Source: Schoenoplectus triqueter (taxonomy: Eukaryota; Streptophyta; Magnoliopsida; Poales; Cyperaceae). Taken from it: a DNA stretch of 64,000 nt. Shown one piece after another: positions 12,903 through 24,983 of this stretch. Each line of letters opens with the position of its first letter. The stretch's first letter is position 1. The position numbers and the translations under genes are program-made. The stretch spans positions 1 through 64,000 of the forward strand of contig CAXKVV010002149.1 of the NCBI GenBank assembly GCA_964058805.1, written 5' to 3'. Below the pieces are notes generated by a model. It ran no database searches. It was not told the origin of the DNA and was given only the letters and a program-made list of their open reading frames with translations.

Positions 12903-13039
12903 GTTGTATTTACGGTGCTATTATTATCACAATTTGAGATATTTGATTTTATATTTTTCGATGGGTTTCATTTCTATTCTACTCTAATTTATTTCGGATT
13001 AAAAGTTTTGTTGTTGTTGTTGTTGTATTTACGGTGCTA
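12903..13039 (+). mobile_element. Au-like SINE, 5'-truncated, 18-bp TSD
   Basis: GTTGTATTTACGGTGCTA is repeated exactly at 12903-12920 and 13022-13039. Between them lie 101 bases ending in GGGTTTCATTTCTA...ATTTCGGATTAAAAG followed by (TTG)n. From memory, that ending resembles the 3' end of Au-type plant SINEs. The head with pol III boxes is missing. Because the tail is TTG-rich, the right edge is ambiguous by a few bases. Confidence 0.75.
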
Positions 13040-13107
13040 ATCTATTGAACAATGTTATTGACTTTTTTTTTTTTACGTTTCTAGATATTTAGATCACGCA
13101 ATTTTCA

Positions 13108-13345
13108 CTACAACGTAAATGAGGTTAGACTAACACTCAACTAATAACGGTTATAGATAAAATTTATTGTTGAAAGGGATCAGTGGTATTATTGTAATAT
13201 TGAGAACATCTTTAGTAAAAAAAAACGTTGTTAAAATCGAAATTGAAAGTTAAAAAGTAAGGATGAATTTTTAACAACGGTTCTTAACTAAAAGTCATTG
13301 TTAAATGATTATTTAATAACAGTTCTTAATTAAAAACTCAAATTT
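13108..13345. mobile_element. Possible CACTA-element terminal fragment
   Basis: The sequence begins CACTACAACGTAAAT and is followed by repeated motifs of the AACAACGGTTCTTAA / GTTGTTAAAA type. These resemble subterminal repeats of plant CACTA (En/Spm-like) transposons. No matching opposite terminus is found, so this is at best one decayed end. Confidence 0.35.
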
Positions 13346-13488
13346 TCTCTGACAAATAGGAATAAACCAATAACAATCCATTTTTTCTCCTACGATTGCT
13401 AGATTTTTCAATCTCACAATTCGTTCATCTCGATTCAATGATTCAAAAATTAAAATTAAAAAAGGAAAATCTCACGGATTGAACCTCT

Positions 13489-13547
13489 CTTCTTCTTCTT
13501 CTTCTTCTTCTTCTTCTTCTTCTTCTCCTTCTTCTTCTTCTTCTTCT
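13489..13547. repeat. (TTC)n microsatellite
   Basis: About 19 TTC/CTT repeats with one CTC interruption. Confidence 0.95.
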
Positions 13548-13620
13548 ATTTTGATATAAAAGAAGAGCTGAGAGAGAGAAAGAAGAGAGACAAAAAAACC
13601 GAAATCCAACAATATGAACT

Positions 13621-13932
13621 TTAGATGGTCATAACTTTTGATAGAAAATTCTGATTGAGGCGTACTACGCGGCCACGAATTTTAAGGGGTAAACAGTCGC
13701 TAACCGAGTTGAGAACGCTATGTACTGCAAAATCATTATTTTTCTTATCTATTTTGGATTTTACAGTTAATTTCTTAGTAATTTCATCTAATCTTGGTAT
13801 ATACTCCATTTCTATAATATCTCAAATACCAAAACTATTCATGTAATTTTCCATACATTGTTTCCAATAAAGAAAAATTTTGATAGTTTGGTCAAATATT
13901 GGTGGTTCTTTAATATTATTAATTTGTGCCAT
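13621..13932 (-). pseudogene. Copia (SIRE-like) gag 5' fragment
   Basis: Read downward from 13932 the frame starts MAQINNIKEPPIFDQTI, then YWKQCMENYMNSFGI, one stop, DIIEMEYIPRLDE and a Lys-rich segment, ending at 13621. The order 'PPIFDG..YYWK..M..Y......WDIIE.GY.PP' is typical of the N-terminal gag of SIRE/Maximus-type Copia elements. The stop (TGA) stands where the family has Trp. The rest of gag-pol is absent. A second copy of the first 17 codons lies at 19701-19751. Confidence 0.65.
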
Positions 13933-14101
13933 TAGAGATCTAAAATAATCAAATTAAGTGTAATGATGGTATTTAAAGGTCAAAATAGTGCAAGATTGTA
14001 AAGAACCTAAGGTACAATTGTATAAATCAATTTGGGGCTTAGTGTTCCAGTGTAGTGGCAGCGGAAAATAATTTAATTCGATTAAATTCTCACAAGAATA
14101 T

Positions 14102-17100
14102 TGTCAAACCGTGAAAATTTAATTAAGAAATAATGATAATCAAAATAATAAATAAAAGGGTTTAACACTCATTAGTAAATATCATAAAACCCCAATATAA
14201 AAGAGTGTATATAAATATATATAATAAAAATAATACCAATAAATTCAACATTTAATTTAAAATAAACAATAAATGAAACGAAGGAAAAGCGCTAAATATA
14301 GACAACCACGCTCTTAGAGAAATAATTTAAATCTAATGGAGCATGATCAAAATAACAATACTTATACCCCTTAAATGCTCCTTTAACACGAAACGCCACA
14401 CCAAATTGGCCACAAATAATCCCTCAATTTGTCTCTCTCTTCATTCAATTACCCACCCTCTCTCCGTCTCTCCCTCTCTCTCTCTGTCGAGTCGCCTCTC
14501 CACCCATCCCCCGTCTTTTCTTTCTTTTCACCGAGACTCCCCCGTACTCCTCTCATTCTCACAGTTGCGTGCCCATCTTTCCTTCCCTCTTTGTTGTCAG
14601 AGACCTTGTCCTCTCTGTTTTACTCCTCTTCTTCTCATTGTTTTAGTAGGAGCTCCTCCCTCTCTTACGATCTCACTTACCAGTACCCTCTACCACTCTC
14701 TCTCTTTTGCGTACCGAACCCTATTGACCCTGTGCCTCTCTCGCGCGGCAGCACCTCCATCACAAGGGAGATCAGTGAAGCTCGTTCTCGAGCTCAGGCA
14801 TGGCCGGATCCTAAATACCCCGTTGCGCCACCTTACCTCTCGTCTGTTGATGGCGATAGTCTGCTACCCCTCTCCCAGATCTGCGCCCCCTCCACCTTCC
14901 CTTCCTCTTCTCGGATCCGAGGCCATACAGCCGCTACCGCTGCTCTAGGCCATGTTTTCCATCTCATGCCGAGCTTAACCCCTATTCCCTCTTGCTACTT
15001 CTTCTTTGCCTGCCCAAACCGAGCACAAACGCCAACCTGCTTGCCTTGACAAGGTCGACACAGTCTCCATGGAGACTCGAGGCCAACCTCATCCCCCGGG
15101 GTGGCTCTTCTCTCTAACCATCACACCGAGCTCCACCCCTCTCGTTGGCCCAACTCTGGCTGCCCTTCTTGTAATTGATTCCCTTTGCTGCCTTGTGCCT
15201 TCTCTGGTAACACCTTTCCCTCCTCTGGCCGTGTAGGCCGTGTGTCGGGCTGAGCCCGTGCCCTTGCTTGTGTTCATGTGCTAATTTGTTGTGTCTTGGT
15301 ACACTGGTACCGGTTGGTACCAGTGATGAGGGACCTGAAGTTGTTGCGGGTATGCGCCTTAGCTGGTTTTATTTGTACAATTGCTGAATTGGGTGCTATA
15401 CTGTTGCTTTCTGATCGGTTTTTGGGTTGTTCGATTTTGTTTGGCTATGGGACTGAAACTGATAAAAGTGGGTTGTGCTGGTTTGATTAGTGCTGGCTTT
15501 GCAATCTGTTTTGGGTGTCTTGGTACACTGGTACCAATCGGTACCAGTGACGTGAGGTGTGGCCCTGTCTTGCTGGTAGTCCTTGTCGATCTGTGTAATC
15601 GGGTATGTTTCTTGTTGAACTTGTGCTGGTAAACTCTTTTCTTGTTGCGGTGGTGTGGGTTCTGTTGCTTGTTTGGCTCTTGTGCCTTTGCTGGTGCAGG
15701 ATATAGTCCTGTTGTTCTGACTTGTGCTGTCTTTGTTGATTCTTGGTCTGTGTTGGGTTGTCTTGCTCAAATTTGTGCTATAATTTGTTTTGCCAGTTGT
15801 CATGAATGCCCATTTGGGATGATAGAAATGAATTAAGGACTAAATTGTATAATCTGATAAGTGGAAGGCCTAAGGTGAATAAATATGGTAATAATCTCTT
15901 TTGAGGGTTGTATGCACAAAATAAACCTTGGCGGGTAAATATATCTAAACGGATTCGGGAATGAAGTGATCTAAACCAAGTGGGCCGAAAGGTTGATTTA
16001 GATAAAAGTAAAATTGATTAATTAGCAAGTGCCATGATTTAAAATGTGCGCGGCTAATAAAATTGATTAATACTTAAACTTAAATACGGGAGATGATTAC
16101 ATGATCTGCCTCAATAATGAAAATCCGAACAGATACAGCGATTTCGGAGGCAGCCTATGATCCCAAACACATTAAAACACCAACACATTTAAATAAATAA
16201 AAATGTTTAAATTAAAATTTAAGTTAAATTGAATTTAATTTCCTTCATTTAATTGTTATTTTAAATTTAATTTTAATTCTAGTTTTATATAAATATATTT
16301 TATATTTTCTAATTAATGAAAATAATATTAAAATATGAAATGAGATATAATTAAAGATTATGATATAAATAATTAGGAGTTATAAAATAATAAATAAAGT
16401 ATAATAATAATTTATAATATAAAATATATATTAATTAATTTCTCTATTTTAATAATTGAATAACATTAATTAATATATATAAATACCTATTAATCAATTT
16501 TCTATTTAATAATATAATAATATAAATAATTATATAAATATATAAATTTATATATATTAATTAATTTCTCTATTTTTAATAAGAACAATATAAATTGTAT
16601 AATATTATATATTAATCAATTTCTCTATTTCTAAATAATTAATTATTCTAATTTTAATTAAATTAATTAAGTGATAACATTAATCTAACTTAATTAATCT
16701 AAATAAATTAAGTTAGTTACATTAATCAAAATAAATATAATCTCATAACACGAAACACTAAATAATAATAATCATGATTCAGAGTCTGGTATACCCTGAC
16801 CTAACTAGACCAAACGTGAATAGGATACTCGCCAGTTTAATTTATTTTGACCCTATAGGTTCTCGAGAATTATCTTGACGAGCCGACAAACGAGTACAAT
16901 CAGGATGAGACTGTTGACGAGATCATGAGCATCACCGGGAACTGAGCAATTCGACGCTACCGACCTGATCAAATTATTCTCAGGTACGGTTTCCTGGGAT
17001 TTGATTTCCTTTCTTCAGAAATAGGAATCCAAACCGAAAAATAAAATGTTTTTAAAATAAATCTGAACTGCGGTATTTTCTGACCAAACATTATTTAGAG

Positions 17101-18683
17101 ACCCGAATTGAATTGTCATATGCATTCAGTACTTGACCGGCATATTCGAGACATACCCGCATTTGCATGTCATATCATATCATGATGCATGTAGACAGGA
17201 TATGAGTAGGACTCGGGAAATAGTCCCGAGATAGGATTTTGTTAGAGTTAAATAAATAAAGTTATAGATTATAATTAGTAGATAAATATTATTAATATCA
17301 TTAATTATAAATTTAGTTAGGTAATTAATCATGCAAAATGCATGGGAAAGTGTTGAGAGGCGGGCCAGGTGATCTCAGTCTGAGGTTGCCTTGTATAACC
17401 AGACCAACGAGTTATATTCCTTTAGTCTGTATATACACTGCGCACCTTTGCTTGTCGGTTATCCACCGACCCCGTCATTTGGCGGGCTCGGCCGTGCCAG
17501 AGTGTTTTTCTTTTGATCAATATTATACTTTTAATATTCTTAATATGATTAAGATTTTTAATCCAAATTTGAGCGATTAGGATACCATGTCTTTCAGTGT
17601 TTAGTGTGGGCGTCCATATCCGAGTCTGGATTCTACCCTGTTTGTTATTTCTCGGGATGCGGTCCTCTCGCCCCTAGTGGGTACAGTGTAGGCTCCCATT
17701 TGTATCATCTGTCATTTTGTCATTTCTCGGGATGCGGTCCTCTGGCCCCTGGTTGGTACAGTGTAGGCTCCCCTTTGGGATGCGGACCTCTGGCCCCAGG
17801 TTGGTACAGTGTAGGCTCTCATCTGTATTATATTTCATTTTTTCATTATTTTCGGGATGCGGTCCTCTGGCCCTTAGTTGGTACAGTGTAGGCTCCCATT
17901 TGTATTAGTTTCCGATTTGTTATTTCTTGGGTAGTTATCTCCTTTGACGATATGGCAACTGAAAGCATAACTTCTTAATCCATTTTGTTTTATTATATTA
18001 TTATTATTTTGTGAGGTGGATCATCAGATTCAGAATACCGAGTACCTGCTTTTAGCCGTCACTCTCCTAGGGCGTTATCGCTCCGGGAGGCCGAATTTTC
18101 CCAGGGTATTCAGGGCATTGGCGCCCGCTTACTCGAAAATCCTAAGTTTGTAAGTTGGGCCCGAATACGTGCCCGCTTAGGTAAGTCACAAGTCCAGGGC
18201 CCGACCACGTACCCGCTTGTGGATGGACTGATGATCTGCAACTGGGTTATATATATACGGGTGCTTTAAATCTCGTATCTTATATATATATATATATTTA
18301 GTTTATATATTATATATTATTATCCACAGATTTTTATAATTTGTGTTTATCTATCATTGCATGTCATCGCATCATAGCGAATTATTAAAGGGAATGCATT
18401 AAACTAAAATTTTATTTATAAATAGATAATTAATGCATTTAAAATACAGTATCGGTATTTGGGTCCAGTCTAGGGAAGAAGATCAAATCTTAAGGCTGGA
18501 TCTAAATCCGTACTGAGTAATTTTTAAATTACTCACGTTTCCACGGTGGTTGTGGGATCCAGGTATTTTCAGGTTCGAGATTTTACTGGAGTGAGTGCTA
18601 GGGACAGTCCTGCGCGATGACAGGGATGCTTCGCTGCATTTGCATGTGAGCCGAGTAGTTGGATATGATCCATCGGGTTTTCG
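14102..18683 (+). mobile_element. Gypsy-type LTR, copy 1 (3' end truncated)
   Basis: It starts TGTCAAACCGTGAAAATT, homologous to the start of the 28830 and 34229 LTRs. It then follows the same order: pyrimidine-rich block at about 14420-15010, TGGTACCA hairpins, CCCGAAAGGTTG-type block, GATGCGGTCCTCTGGCCC minisatellite, CTCTCCTAGGGCGTTATCGC and TTTGGGTCCAGTCTAGG. Homology stops at 18683 after ATCGGGTTTTCG, before the LTR 3' end. No primer site follows, so it is a truncated or solo LTR. The open frames inside it (for example 14343-15049) come from the CT-rich block and are not genes. It is longer and more diverged than the two paired LTRs. Confidence 0.8.
17653..17907. repeat. Minisatellite inside the LTR
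   Basis: Four copies begin with GGGATGCGG(T/A)CCTCT and run to GTACAGTGTAGGCTC, at about 17653, 17728, 17777 and 17853. Spacers differ in length. The 5' LTR at 28830 has fewer copies (31099-31265). The 3' LTR at 34229 has lost the array. Confidence 0.85.
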
Positions 18684-18810
18684 CTATATAGATCAGATTC
18701 CTAAAATCAATAAGTGAGAGATGTGATCCTTTTAAATAGATCTTCGAAAACAACTGAAGAAACTATTTTTCGACCTAAAAAAATGGGCTGCCAAGCCTAT
18801 CGGTAACAAG

Positions 18811-18905
18811 AGTGATAACACACTCAAAATGTGAGTGACAACACACTCAAAAAGCGAGTGACAACACACTCAAGAAAGGTGAGTGACAACACACTCAAAA
18901 GAAGG
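18811..18905. repeat. Tandem repeat, about 24 bp unit
   Basis: Four copies of GTGAGTGACAACACACTCAA with small variations. The unit contains an inverted pair GAGTG/CACTC. Confidence 0.8.
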
Positions 18906-19179
18906 TGAGCACTACAGCTCAAGAGAATATTTTCAAGAAGATCACGAATGATCAAGTTGGGAGAATAGAGAGAAGCAAGATTGAGCTTGAACAAAGATTT
19001 GGCTAATTGAGTGTATCAATCTTTTGAATTATCTCTCTCACTTTAAATATGGCTAGTAAGCTCTCTGGAGTAATAATTTTGCTAGATAGATCAGATTCCT
19101 AAAATCAATAAATGAGAGATGTGATCCTTTTAAATAGATCGTCTGAAACAATTGAAGAAACTATTTTTCGGCTTGAACC

Positions 19180-19460
19180 GTTATAACGGTTTACGAATCG
19201 TTATAACGGTTTATAAAGAATAGCCGTTGGATCAACTGAGCTGAAATGTTATAACGATTTATCAAATCGTTATACGTTTCATTAATCGTTGTAACGATTA
19301 CAGAATCGTTATACGTTTCACAAATCGTTGTAACGATTACTGAATCGTTACATAACGATACACTCTGGTTTCTTTGAGAATATTTCTGTCTTAGAATATT
19401 TTTGAGTATTGAGATGAACCGTTATAACGATTACTGAACCGTTATAACGATTCACTGGGC
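19180..19460. repeat. Cluster of palindromic CGTTATAACG motifs
   Basis: At least ten versions of (A/T)CGTTATAACG(G/A)TT or CGTTGTAACGATT lie in 280 bases, dense at 19183-19355 and again at 19428-19460. The core is an exact 10-base palindrome and contains AACG/CGTT half sites like those bound by plant Myb proteins. A looser cluster follows at about 20380-20625. Confidence 0.7.
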
Positions 19461-19700
19461 AAAAGCACTTTTCTTGTTGTTTAACCTCAATTTATCTTGA
19501 CCAATTCAACCCAATTTGAGTCTAACTAAACCTAAGCCTAATGCAGTCTTGATTAAGCTCTTATATCCCAGTACTAGTTTTGGTTCTTGTGCAATAGTCC
19601 ATTTACATGTTAATCCCTGTACAAAACTCAAACAAGGCAAATTATAAAATTAAAGATTGTTTTGCAAATCGACAAATCAAAGAAGATGTTATGTGTAACA

Positions 19701-19811
19701 GATAGTTTGGTCAAATATTGGTGGTTCTTTAATATTATTGATTTCTGCCATTAGGGATCTAAAATAATCAATTTAAGTGTGCCTTAATTTGAATAACCTG
19801 CTCTGGTACTA
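19701..19811 (-). pseudogene. Copia 5' remnant: tRNA-iMet primer site and gag start
   Basis: On -, TAGTACCAGAGC (19811-19800) is two changes from the plant tRNA-iMet primer site TGGTATCAGAGC. About 48 bases later an ATG at 19751 opens MAEINNIKEPPIFDQTI, the same gag start as at 13932. The frame is cut at 19701 by the sequence on its left. The 85-base identity with 13876-13955 makes the two copies direct repeats. Confidence 0.6.
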
Positions 19812-21310
19812 TTTTATTTTTCCTAACAACACTAATAATGTAGAAGAGAAGAATCTTAGGCTGATTTTATAGTTCAATGTCAAGATTTAAAATAATACCA
19901 TTTTATTTTACCTAAAAAAATAGTATTAAATTTAAATCATAAAAATAAAGAATAAAATAAAGAGAACATAATATTTGATGAAGTTCAGCTATGAAGAGCA
20001 AACGTCTTCGGGACCCGCAATCACCAACGTCGATTGCGTCGAATCACTAAAAATCATAATTATTTCAAATAACTGTGAAATTTCGGTTCCTTACACCAAG
20101 TAAATTGGAAGCCTTGTGCAAGAAAACAACGGGGACAACATATCTAAAAAGAACAAGTCTCATGACGTAGAAAACACTCAACAATAACTCTAATTTAACC
20201 TATTAAAGTTTTAACGAAATAATCTTGAGGTTAGAATAAAGTATTTTAAGGTTTCAAAGGTCTAGCAGTGTCGGCTAGGGTTAGAATAATATTTGGCTAT
20301 GAAAAAATCGCTAATTGGGCGAGAAAAAAATATTGTCTTTTATAACCGGTAAGAAAATAGATAATAAATCGGTCATATCCATTGCAACAGTTGTATAACC
20401 GTTACAACGGTTGTATAAGAGTTACAATGGTTATGATAATCGCTACAACAGTTATAAAAAACTGAAAATTTTTGAACTATCAGTTACGGTTAGTGATTTT
20501 TTTGATGGGACAACAGTTGCAACGGTTAGTGATTTTTTTGACTCTGGTGCAATTTGAACAAAATAAAAAAAATATTTATTCCGTTATAACAGTTGTGATA
20601 ATGATAACAACGATTGCTGTCTGAAATACGCTAAAAAAAGGTTTCAAGGTTATCCATTGTAATAGTTAAGGTAAAGTATCTTTATTTTTTTTATTTTGAT
20701 CTCAAGATTACTTTGATATCTTTTTTTTATTATAAATCTAACTTAACCTAACTTTATTCTTGAGATCTTCGTGCAATTTGGTTCAAATCCATTATTCTTT
20801 TCTTAAAGCTTAAAATCATACATTTAACATACTCAAAGAAAAAAAATTAAATTTATATGTATTTATTTTTTATAAATCGATAAATATAAAAATGATAATT
20901 TATATACAACAAAAAAACTTGGTACGGCTCCTCATAAGTCTTTGTAAATTAACTCGAGTGCTTTTGTACATGTCACCCCCTGATATGAATGCCTTCACTT
21001 CTTATTCTTCCTACGTCTAATAACCTTTCCCTACTCCCTACAACCTTTCCTCCTATAATTCCTATGTATGACCGGAGGACGCCTGTCAATAAAACTTTAC
21101 CAGTACCGGATTCTATAGCACCTTTACTTGTACCAGCATCACCAGCCTCTGTTAATTCTTATGCAGACTGAGTGTCGATCCAAAGGCTTGTCATTTACTC
21201 TGAAGGTCCTACTTGCCACTAACCATGTTGTGCCATCTCTTGATCTCGATCCAACCATTTATACACACTTTTCTAAAGACAACCGGCATTTTGCCTCAGT
21301 TTTCCTGTTT
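19812..21310. other. Retroelement-derived DNA, no intact gene
   Basis: 19812-20960 is AT-rich and carries loose AACGGTT/GTTGCAACGG motifs like the previous LTR fragment, so it is probably Copia LTR or leader remains. 20940-21305 has a Pro/Ser-rich frame (VPDSIAPLLVPASPAS) that could be Copia polyprotein linker, but I cannot prove it. Confidence 0.35.
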
Positions 21311-22008
21311 AATAACTGACCGCACAATACTAAGATCAAAGGATGTGAGCCCTTCACTTAGAACTTAAAGGGTGTGAGTTCAACTCACGTTCATTATTAT
21401 CTTTTCATTAGCTTTTCAAATTATATTTAAACGTTTGAATCAAATTTTTTTTTATCAAGAATTATGTCTGTTTAAAGTTTAAATTATTTTTTTAGTATTT
21501 TTTGCTGAAGTTTATCATATTATTTTATTTTAGCATTTATGATTTGAAAAAAAATTCAATATCAGTTAATCATGTATAAAAATTTTAAAATCATTTTTAA
21601 AAGTTTTAGTTATTAAGATTATTTATGACATATATATAATTAATATTTATATAATTATAATATTTTGAAAAATTAAAAATTAAAATATAATTTTAAAAAT
21701 TGAATAAATAAATATTTAAATGTTTTCTAAATTATGCAAGTAAAACTGACACAAAAATAAAATAATTTAAGAAATTTAATAAATTTATTAATGAATAATT
21801 CAAACTTCAAACTTCAAACTTCAAACATGCATAACTTTTGATAGAAAATTCAATTTGGACATTTAAATACAATTCAGAAAGCTCGTAAAAAAATCTACAT
21901 CTATGACATAAAATTATATATAATAGATTTAACGAGCGTGAGTTAAATTCACATCTTTTAAGTTTAAACCGAAGCCCTTTAATCTCAGTATTATGTTGTC
22001 AGTTATCA
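21311..22008. mobile_element. Large foldback element, about 700 bp
   Basis: The left end AATAACTGACCGCACAATAC pairs with the right end, whose complement reads GATAACTGACAACATAATAC. The inverted similarity continues through GGGTGTGAGTTCAACTCACG and GATGTGAATTTAACTCACGC and on for about 300 bases per arm. A TTTGAAG triplication lies in the right arm. No transposase frame is present. GTGAGTT/AACTCAC motifs resemble those of the 10755 element, so they may share a family. Confidence 0.65.
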
Positions 22009-23389
22009 AATAAAAAAAAAAAGTTTAAAGGGCGTGAGTTAAAGTCTCCCCTTAGTTAAGTCATATATATAAATAATTTGACTTTTAAATTATTAGTGTA
22101 AATTTATTTAGTAGCACGTTTGTTTAAGTAAAAGTTCCGACTCGGACTTGAAGAAGTAGCTATAGTTCACTCAAATGGAGAGATTGGTTATTTTCAGTCT
22201 TGCGGGTCCCACGTGTCTGATATGTTGAATTTTGGGCCTCCTACAAATTCTCTTCTGGGCCTAATTGCCCAGTTTTTAAATGCGTCTTCACTCGGCCTTT
22301 GAAAAGATTTTAGGAAATGTTTACTCTGTACATCTGTCAATAACTACCTTCAGATTCTTGCTTGTATTTGTTTCGGAGTGGTAGATATTCCCCTCCCTTT
22401 TTCATTGATTTACAATGATTTGCATCGATGAGTTACAATTCTGTTGTAGATACTTCATTTAATTAAGCTCCTATGGTGTTAATTTCTTCTCTTTTTTTTT
22501 TCTTTTATCTTTTTTGTTTTGTTGGAAGGAACGAAGCAAAATATATTCTGCCATCCCTTAAATTAAACAAAACTGTCGAAAATAAAAAAAATACAATCGG
22601 AATAAAGGATTACAGTCCGGAGGATTCAATCCATAAAAAGAGCTAAAGTAAATAAAACAACTGAAAAAAAAATAGTAGACTACATTTCGTCAATAATGGG
22701 GGGAAGTTTTTCATCATCAAATGATCGTTGACTTTCAAGTGAAATAAATTGCAAAATAAAGGAGAGAGGCCAGAGCTTGCTTCGGACTCTATCATTTAAA
22801 TAAGGCGAAATCAGATATATATATATATATCCATCAAATTTGCTCTATAAAGATATTTTGTATAAAATTGTAATAGAATTCCGGGTCCACATGCCAGATT
22901 TGGGTTTCTATTTGCAACTTTTTATCTAAATAAGCAAAGTCTCATAGAAAAAGAAAACAGACAATAAATTATTTCCTAGTCGTCTGATCAAAGTACCCAC
23001 CTAACACAAAAGTGAGCTAAAACCTTGGGTAGATCTGAATCGTGTGTTTTAGATCTCGATCAGAGGCAATCAAATAATTTTATTATTAAAGCTATTTAAT
23101 GCTACTCAATTTAGCCCCTGCTCGTCCGCCCCTTCGCTCGCTGCCACGCGGCCAGTCTTGTGGTCAACCACAACTACGTTAGCAATGATGTGTGTTGAGG
23201 GGGATGAGATGAAGAGGCGCTTTCTTTTGTTTCGTAATTTTTGTCGCAGATTCGCAATAATAGATTACCATGTTAGTTTCCTACGCGATTTACCATGTTA
23301 GTTTCAGCTTGCGTGCTTGCTTAGTTTAATCCAAGCTCTTGATGAGATGGCAATTTTAATGATTGTCGTGTATATGATGTCATCCCAAG
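22009..23389. other. Intergenic DNA, no gene recognised
   Basis: A diverged GGGCGTGAGTTAAAGT motif at about 22027 belongs to the neighbouring foldback family. Otherwise AT-rich sequence with a short (AT)n run near 22820. No coding signal. Confidence 0.35.
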
Positions 23390-23397
23390 AGTATATC

Positions 23398-23803
23398 CAG
23401 GGGCAGATGCATGATTTTAGTTAGGAGGTAAATATCGGATTGTAATAGTTTATCGGATTTAAATCTATTAATTAATCGGGTACTAAATAAAAAAATAATA
23501 ATTTAATATATATTCTTACCTAATAAAATTTTTATTAGAATAATAACATTTTATATATTAAAAATAACAATAAAATAAAGCTCAAAGTAATAGATAATCA
23601 AGTTGATGAAGAAAATTTTCGTCTATAAAACTTTATATTTTGATATCTTTGCATAATAATTTCATTATACATGATATTAAATATTTTTTTCTCAATAAAA
23701 TTAATCAGACAATCCAGGGGGGGCAAACTACCGAAAGTATTACCGAAAAGCACTGTTTTTCAAAATCCAGCTGCCCCCCCTGGGCTAGTGTGCATCCGCC
23801 CTG
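23398..23803. mobile_element. hAT-type MITE, 406 bp, 8-bp TSD
   Basis: The ends CAGGGGCAGATGCA and (complement of the right end) CAGGGCGGATGCA are TIRs. Flanks are AGTATATC (23390-23397) and AGTATACC (23804-23811), 7 of 8 identical. Internally there is a GGGGGG/CCCCCCC pair near the right end. An inverted, right-truncated relative sits at 39506-39884. Confidence 0.85.
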
Positions 23804-23935
23804 AGTATACCCATAGGGTCCGTTTGGCAAATCAAGGAATAGCTTTGGAAGAGTGATAGAATAGTATTTTTTTTTGGAAGAGTGGTATTCTTGACTATTC
23901 GGAAGAGTGAAAATATCGTTTGGCAGTTGTTACTC

Positions 23936-24951
23936 AGAATAGTTAAAATATGAATAATTATGATACTAATAATGATGATGATAATAATAATAATACTAAA
24001 ATAATAATCATAATAGTAAGATAATAATAATAATAATGTAATAAAAAATAATCATAATAAATAATAATATTATAATGTAATATAATAAAAATATAAACAT
24101 AAGCATAATATAGTAATATAATAATAAAAAATTATAATTACAATCATAATTATAATAATATAATAATAAATAATCATAATTTTAATAATATAATAATCAT
24201 AATCATAATCATAATCATGATATAAATAATTATAGTCATAATCATAATAATATAACCATAATCATAATCATAATAATATAATAATAAAAATATAATCATA
24301 ATCATAAAAATAATTAGAAATAATTATAATTATAATAATATAATAATAAATTAATCATAACTATAATCAACATATAATAATATAATATAATATAATAAAA
24401 TAATAATAAAGTAATAAAAAATAATCATAATAAATAATAATATTATAATTGTAATATAATAAAAATATAAACATAATCATAATATAGTAATATAATAATA
24501 AAAAAATATAATTACAATCATAATTATAATAATATAATAATAAGTAATCATAATTTTAATAATATAATTATAATATAATAATCATAATCATAATCATGAT
24601 ACTAATAATTATAGTCATAATCATAATACTATAACCATAATCATAATCATAATAATATAATAATAAAAATATAATCATAATCATAAAAATAATTATAATA
24701 ATATAATAATAAATTAATCATCACTATAATCAACATATAATAATATAATACAACATAATAAAATAATAATAAATAATCATAATCATAATCATAATCATCA
24801 TAATATAATAATATAATAATAAATAATCTTGCTCATAATAATATAATAATAAAATAATTATATTTATATTCATAATATAATAATATAATATTAAAATTAT
24901 ATTTATAATAATAATAAATAATATAATAATACTAATGGTAATGATAATAAT

Positions 24952-24983
<32 letters not shown>

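Larger units (their letters stand above)
18684..19700. mobile_element. Copia-LTR-like fragment with internal direct repeats
   Basis: A segment of about 90 bases (GATCAGATTCCTAAAATCAA onward) occurs at about 18692-18775 and again at about 19085-19175. Between them four copies of GAGTGACAACACACTCAA lie at 18811-18905. The right part carries many CGTTATAACG motifs. The right end GTGTAACA at 19700, just before a gag start, would be an LTR start on - (TGTTACAC). I infer a decayed Copia LTR. No coding sequence is present. Confidence 0.5.

Noticed and set aside
14343..15049. Two overlapping frames of over 200 codons, Ser/Leu/Pro-rich
   Set aside because: They come from the CT-rich block of the Gypsy LTR. 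Several frames are open at once, which reflects composition and not coding.
18811..18905. CRISPR-like repeat array
   Set aside because: Units are contiguous with no unique spacers, in a plant retroelement LTR.
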